In this document: positions 60,263 through 64,000 of the stretch, one piece after another
Layout: each line of letters starts with the position of its first letter
Numbering within the stretch: position 1 is the stretch's first letter
NCBI RefSeq assembly: GCF_042433515.1
Contig: NZ_JBHLVH010000027.1
Location: 1-64,000, forward strand
Direction of reading: 5' to 3'
Origin: Kytococcus schroeteri
GTDB taxonomy: Bacteria > Actinomycetota > Actinomycetes > Actinomycetales > Dermatophilaceae
Length of the DNA: 64,000 bases
Position numbers and translations under genes: made by a program
Notes under the pieces: generated by a model
The model's database searches: none
Told to the model about the DNA's origin: nothing
Seen by the model: the letters and a program-made list of their open reading frames with translations, nothing else

Positions 60263-61261
60263 TCAGAGGGCCCTCAGCGTCCCCGTCATGTGCACGACCG
60301 AGGGGTCCGTGGCCCGGACGGCGACCTGCTGCACACCCCGGCGGCCCGACGGGTCGGCGCCGCCACCCGCCCGGCCCGTGGCCAGGACCACGGTGGACGG
60401 CAGGTGGAGCGGCTTGGCGAAGGCCACGTCGTAGGCGTACGCGTCCGGGACGTGCGGCTCCAGGGCGGCCAACGACCGCGCGGCGGTGTACATGCCGTGG
60501 GCGATGGCGCGCTTGAACCCGAAGGCCCGGGCCGTCAGGGCCGAGAGGTGGATGGGGTTGGCGTCGCCCGCCACCGCGGCGTAGCGCCGGCCGGTGTCGG
60601 CCGCCAGACGCCACCGGGCACGCTCCGGCAGGGCCGCGGCGTCCACGGCGGACGCGGGACCGGCAGCCTCAGCGGGGTCGCGGGAACCACCGGAGGGCGC
60701 GCCCTCCGTGGCACCGGTGACCTCCACGCCACGGGCCAGGTACTCGCTCCAGCCCTCCCAGACCCGTTGACCGTCCACCTCGGCCGTGGCCGCCAGCGTC
60801 ACCAGGGCGCCCTTGGGGTGGGGCACGAGGCGGTCTGCCCAGAGCGTCACGGCCGGCACCGCATCGGGCGCCACCGGGGCGTGGACACGCCACCGGTTGG
60901 CCAGGTGCACCAGGCCGAGCACCTTCAGCGGGAAGTCCGGGGCGGTCATGAGCTGCATCTGCAGGCCGAAGGTGCGCACGTGGAGCCAGGTGGCCGACAC
61001 CGGCGCGCCGTAGCGGAAGCCACAGAGGCGGGAGTAGGCGGCGAGCTCCCCGGGGGTCCACCCGGCCTCGGCCACCACGAGGCGGCGGGAGGGCAGGTCG
61101 TCCGCGCAGACGGTGGAGCGTCCGCGGGCCCGCACGGCGCGCCCGAAGAGCGACACGGGGCTGGGCACCGCGTCGAGGAGCTCGACGTCGACGTCCGGGA
61201 CCGCCTGCTCGCCGACGGCCGGGGGCGACGAGGGGGTCGGCAGGTTCATGCGCGTGGCCAC
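60263..61261 (-). CDS. MaoC-like hot-dog dehydratase, HtdX-type
   Basis: The 332-aa protein is a double hot-dog enzyme. Its C-terminal half carries the catalytic loop AGDANPIHLSALTARAFGF and the following AIAHGMYTA; the N-terminal half is degenerate. It likely hydrates or dehydrates (R)-3-hydroxyacyl thioesters. The order thiolase, large FabG, MaoC equals fadA2-fabG4-htdX (Rv0243-Rv0242c-Rv0241c) of M. tuberculosis. A GTG at 61261 gives 332 aa; the ATG at 61249 gives MNLPTPSS and is also plausible. It starts 1 nt after the fabG stop. Confidence 0.88.
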   Translation of the reverse strand: MATRMNLPTPSSPPAVGEQAVPDVDVELLDAVPSPVSLFGRAVRARGRSTVCADDLPSRRLVVAEAGWTPGELAAYSRLCGFRYGAPVSATWLHVRTFGLQMQLMTAPDFPLKVLGLVHLANRWRVHAPVAPDAVPAVTLWADRLVPHPKGALVTLAATAEVDGQRVWEGWSEYLARGVEVTGATEGAPSGGSRDPAEAAGPASAVDAAALPERARWRLAADTGRRYAAVAGDANPIHLSALTARAFGFKRAIAHGMYTAARSLAALEPHVPDAYAYDVAFAKPLHLPSTVVLATGRAGGGADPSGRRGVQQVAVRATDPSVVHMTGTLRAL

Positions 61262-61262
61262 C

Positions 61263-62789
61263 TCATGCCCCCAGCTGGCTCTGGCCGCAGACGCGCAGCA
61301 CCTGGCCGGTGACGCCGCCGATGGCGGGACGGGCGAGGAAGGCGATGGCCTCGGCGACGTCCACCGGCAGCCCGCCCTGCGCCATCGCGTTGATGCGGCG
61401 CCCCACCTCGCGGGTGAGGGCCGGCATGCGGCCGGTCATCTCGGTCTCGATGAAGCCCGGTGCCACGGCGTTGACCGTGATGCCGCGCCCGGCCAGCTGC
61501 GGGGCGAGCGAACGCACCGCGCCGATGACGCCGGCCTTGGAGGCCGCGTAGTTGGACTGGCCGCGGTTGCCGCCGATGCCGGAGGTGGAGGCCACCCCCA
61601 CGACGGAACTGCCCTCGCCGAGGCCGCCCGGGACGCCGGAGAGCAGCACCTCGTTGATGCGCAGCTGGGCCACGAGGTTCACCTCGAGCACCGAGCGCCA
61701 CCGGTCGGCATCGGTGTTGACGAGCAGCTTGTCGCGGGTGATGCCGGCGTTGTGGACCACCGCGTGCAGCTGCTCGGCGCCCGTGGCGGCCACGGCGGCG
61801 GCGATGCGCTGCCCGGCGTCCGGCGTGGTGATGTCGAGCTGCAGGGCCACGCCCCCGACCTCGTTGGCCACGGCGGCCAGGGACTCGCCCGCCTGCGGCA
61901 CGTCCACGGCGACGACCCGTGCGCCGTCGCGGGCGAAGGTGCGGGCGATGTCGGCCCCGATGCCGCGGGCTGCCCCGGTGACCACCACGGTGGTGCCGGC
62001 GAACGCGCACTCCTGGGCCTCGACGGGGTGGAGCCAGCCGAGGGACTCCTCGGCCCGGCTGCGGTCGGCCTCGCGGACGCGCAGCGGCTGGCCGGACACG
62101 TAGGCGGAGCGGGCCGAGAGCAGGAAGGTGAGCGGCTCCACGAGCTCGGGCGCGACGGCGGCCCCGGTGGCGGCGACCTCGCGGTCCCGGCCCACGGCGG
62201 GGTCGAGCCAGAGCAGGTTGGCCGTGGCCCCGCGGCGCAGCTCCTTGCCGATGGAGCGCACCACGCCCTCGAGCGCCTGCGCGGCGGCCACCTGCTCGGT
62301 GGGGGCGCCAGCGGCCACGAGGACCTCCGGGGTGGTGCCGAGCACGACCACCCGGCCGCTGGGGGCCAGCCGCCTGAGCGTGGCCCGGGCGGCCCGGCGC
62401 AGCAGGTCGAGATCCGCCAGCGTGGTGGCGGCGGTCATGTCCACCACGAGGGCGGAGGCGGCGAGGTCACCGGCCTCGTCCGGGGTCAGCGGCAGCTCCG
62501 GGCGCTCCGACGCGATGCCGTGGCCCACGAGGAGCGCCTCGACCTGGCCGAGGACCGGGGCGGCCCCGGCACCGGCGAGCGCGACGGGGCCCTCCAGCAT
62601 CGGCTGACCGGGGGTGTAGCGGCGCAGCGGGACCGGCCGGGGCAGGCCGAGCGAGCCGGCCAGGCGGGCGCCCAGCGGGGTGTTCACGAAGCCGAGCCAG
62701 CCGTCCTGCGACCGCGTGCTCGCCGCGGGGCGCTTCTCGCCAGTGGTCGGGGCGGCCTGGTCAGTGGGGTTCGGGGTGGGGTGGTTCAT
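61263..62789 (-). CDS. Large 3-oxoacyl reductase, FabG4-type, two Rossmann domains
   Basis: The 508-aa protein has two domains. The C-terminal one (from about residue 275) is a complete SDR: VVVTGAARGIGADIARTFAR, NAG in VVHNAGITRDK, and the catalytic Ser/Tyr/Lys in ASTSGIGG and NYAASKAG. The Asp in VVAVD after the second strand favours NADH. The N-terminal domain lacks the nucleotide motif, as in mycobacterial FabG4. The ATG shares one base with the thiolase stop. It would reduce 3-ketoacyl thioesters made or used by the adjacent thiolase. Confidence 0.92.
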   Translation of the reverse strand: MNHPTPNPTDQAAPTTGEKRPAASTRSQDGWLGFVNTPLGARLAGSLGLPRPVPLRRYTPGQPMLEGPVALAGAGAAPVLGQVEALLVGHGIASERPELPLTPDEAGDLAASALVVDMTAATTLADLDLLRRAARATLRRLAPSGRVVVLGTTPEVLVAAGAPTEQVAAAQALEGVVRSIGKELRRGATANLLWLDPAVGRDREVAATGAAVAPELVEPLTFLLSARSAYVSGQPLRVREADRSRAEESLGWLHPVEAQECAFAGTTVVVTGAARGIGADIARTFARDGARVVAVDVPQAGESLAAVANEVGGVALQLDITTPDAGQRIAAAVAATGAEQLHAVVHNAGITRDKLLVNTDADRWRSVLEVNLVAQLRINEVLLSGVPGGLGEGSSVVGVASTSGIGGNRGQSNYAASKAGVIGAVRSLAPQLAGRGITVNAVAPGFIETEMTGRMPALTREVGRRINAMAQGGLPVDVAEAIAFLARPAIGGVTGQVLRVCGQSQLGA

Positions 62790-64000
62790 CACACGGCCTC
62801 CAGGATCGCGACGACGCCCTGCCCGCCGGCAGCGCAGATGGAGATGAGGCCCCGGCCGCTGCCCTTCCGGTGCAGCAGCGAGGCGAGGGTTCCGACGATG
62901 CGCCCACCGGTGGCGGCGAACGGGTGACCGGCGGCCAGCGAGGAACCCTTGACGTTGAGGCGCTCGCGGTCGACGGGGCCGAGCGCACCCCGCAGCCCCA
63001 GACGGGTGCGGCAGAACTCCTCGTCCTCCCAGGCCTTCAGCGTGACCTCCACGGTGGAGGCGAATGCCTCGTGGATCTCGTAGAAGTCGAAGTCCTGCAG
63101 CGAGAGGCCGTGGCGCTCCAGCAGGCGGGGCACGGCGAAGACCGGTGCGGTGAGCAGGCCCTCCCCGGCGTGGACGTGGTCCACCGCGGCCACCTCGGCG
63201 TCGACGAAACGCGCCAGCGGGGTGAGGTGGTGCGCGGCCGCCCACTCCGGCGAGGAGAGCAGCACCGCCGACGCGCCGTCGGTGAGCGGGGTGGAGTTGC
63301 CGGCGGTGAGGGTGCCCGGCTGGCCGGCCCAGCCGTCCTTGCCGAAGACGACCTTGAGGCCGGCGAGCTTCTCCTCGGAGGTGTCGGGACGGAGGAACTC
63401 GTCCCGGGTCAGGCCGAGGAAGGGGGTGACGAGGTCGTCGAAGAAGCCCTCGTCCCAGGCGGCCGCCAGGCGGTGGTGGCTGCGGGCGGCCAGCGCGTCC
63501 TGGGCCTCGCGGGAGATCCTCCACTCGGCAGCCGTGCGGGCCATGTGCTCCCCCATCGACAGACCGGTGCGGGGCTCGGCGTTCTGCGGGGCCTCGGGCG
63601 CGAGGTCACCGGGGCGGATGCGGGCGAGGGCCCGGAGGCGGGCCGGGGCGGACCTGGCGCGCGAGGCCTCCAGCAGCGCGCGGCGCAGCCCGTCACCGAG
63701 GGCCAGCGGCGCGTCCGAGGCCGTGTCGACCCCGGCCCCGATGCCGGCCTCGACCTGCCCGAGGGCGATCTTGTTGGCCACCTGGACGACGGTCTCCAGC
63801 CCCGTCCCACAGGCCTGCTGCAGGTCGTAGGCAGGGGTGCGAGCGTCCAGCGCGGAGCCGAGGACGGCCTCACGCGTGAGGTTGAAGTCGCGGGCGTGCT
63901 TGAGCACGGCACCGGCCGCCACCTCGCCCAGGCGCTCGCCCTGCAGCCCGTGGCGGGCGACGAGGCCGTCCAGGGTGGCGGTGAGCATGTCCTGGTTGGA
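62789..64000 (-). CDS. Acetyl-CoA C-acyltransferase (thiolase), FadI/FadA2-type, 5' end outside window
   Basis: The frame is open to the right edge (SNQDMLTATLDG at the boundary), so the N-terminus, likely 20-40 residues, is missing. The thiolase triad is present: nucleophilic Cys in QQACGTGLE, His in GSSLAAGHPFAATGGR and Cys in ISICAAGGQG; the EIHEAFAST motif is FadI-like. It cleaves or forms 3-ketoacyl-CoA. It overlaps the fabG4-type gene by one base and is the first visible gene of the three-gene lipid operon. Confidence 0.93.
   Translation of the reverse strand, partial: SNQDMLTATLDGLVARHGLQGERLGEVAAGAVLKHARDFNLTREAVLGSALDARTPAYDLQQACGTGLETVVQVANKIALGQVEAGIGAGVDTASDAPLALGDGLRRALLEASRARSAPARLRALARIRPGDLAPEAPQNAEPRTGLSMGEHMARTAAEWRISREAQDALAARSHHRLAAAWDEGFFDDLVTPFLGLTRDEFLRPDTSEEKLAGLKVVFGKDGWAGQPGTLTAGNSTPLTDGASAVLLSSPEWAAAHHLTPLARFVDAEVAAVDHVHAGEGLLTAPVFAVPRLLERHGLSLQDFDFYEIHEAFASTVEVTLKAWEDEEFCRTRLGLRGALGPVDRERLNVKGSSLAAGHPFAATGGRIVGTLASLLHRKGSGRGLISICAAGGQGVVAILEAV

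Overview
The window is high-GC actinobacterial chromosome. The evidence is strong G/C bias at third codon positions, frequent GTG starts (TTG for rpoB), stop/start overlaps of 1 or 4 nt, zinc-binding forms of S14, L33 and L36, and an actinobacterial gene order (tRNA-Thr/tRNA-Met/rpmG/hadAB/murB; tRNA-Trp/secE/nusG/rplK/rplA; xseA/xseB/DUF4245/glpX). A Micrococcales-type organism fits best; the genus cannot be fixed from sequence alone. Two short runs of N (9977-10012 and 21244-21278) show that this is a draft scaffold.

Layout. 1-7.1 kb: exonuclease VII subunits (xseA, xseB), a DUF4245 protein, glpX, a beta-carbonic anhydrase, a probable gene fragment, glmM and rplM-rpsI. 7.3-10 kb: an accessory island with an ArsR-like regulator and its palindromic operator region, then two divergent secreted proteins with almost identical twin-arginine signal peptides. 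10-14.3 kb: truA and a pgmB/GH65 phosphorylase pair lying between truA and rplQ. 14.4-31.2 kb (all minus strand): the alpha, spc and S10 ribosomal clusters, read rpsJ to rplQ, including secY, adk, map, infA, rpmJ and rpoA. 31.5-32.2 kb: a frameshifted DUF554 membrane-protein gene. 32.4-36.8 kb: the str operon rpsL-rpsG-fusA-tuf. 37.1-44.6 kb: rpoB-rpoC. 45-48.5 kb: a fused tandem ABC exporter. 48.6-53.3 kb: tRNA-Trp, secE, nusG, rplK, rplA and, separately, rplJ-rplL with a U-tract hairpin in the leader. 53.4-57.5 kb (plus strand): an aminotransferase, an acidic protein, an adenosine-deaminase-family enzyme and a secreted phosphoesterase. 57.6-60.2 kb (minus): tRNA-Thr, tRNA-Met, rpmG, hadA, hadB, murB. 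60.2-64 kb (minus): thiolase, large FabG and MaoC dehydratase, an arrangement like fadA2-fabG4-htdX of mycobacteria; the thiolase runs off the right edge.

Most genes make or run the transcription/translation machinery. Readable promoters of the TTGnnn-N17/18-TAnnnT type precede rplM, rpsL, rpoB, rplJ and tRNA-Thr. Most gene-end terminators are very GC-rich perfect hairpins without a U-tract; the only hairpin with a real U-tract is in the rplJ leader, where attenuation is the likeliest role. Several plus-strand accessory or metabolic genes have a -10-like hexamer 6-7 nt before the ATG and no Shine-Dalgarno, which suggests leaderless mRNAs.

The parts least explained by known housekeeping biology are the 7.3-9.95 kb island (regulator, two palindromes, twin-signal secreted pair), the small fragment at 4.2-4.5 kb and the structured leaders before rpsJ and between rpsQ and rplN. 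I found no CRISPR array, insertion sequence, prophage or recognisable defence system.
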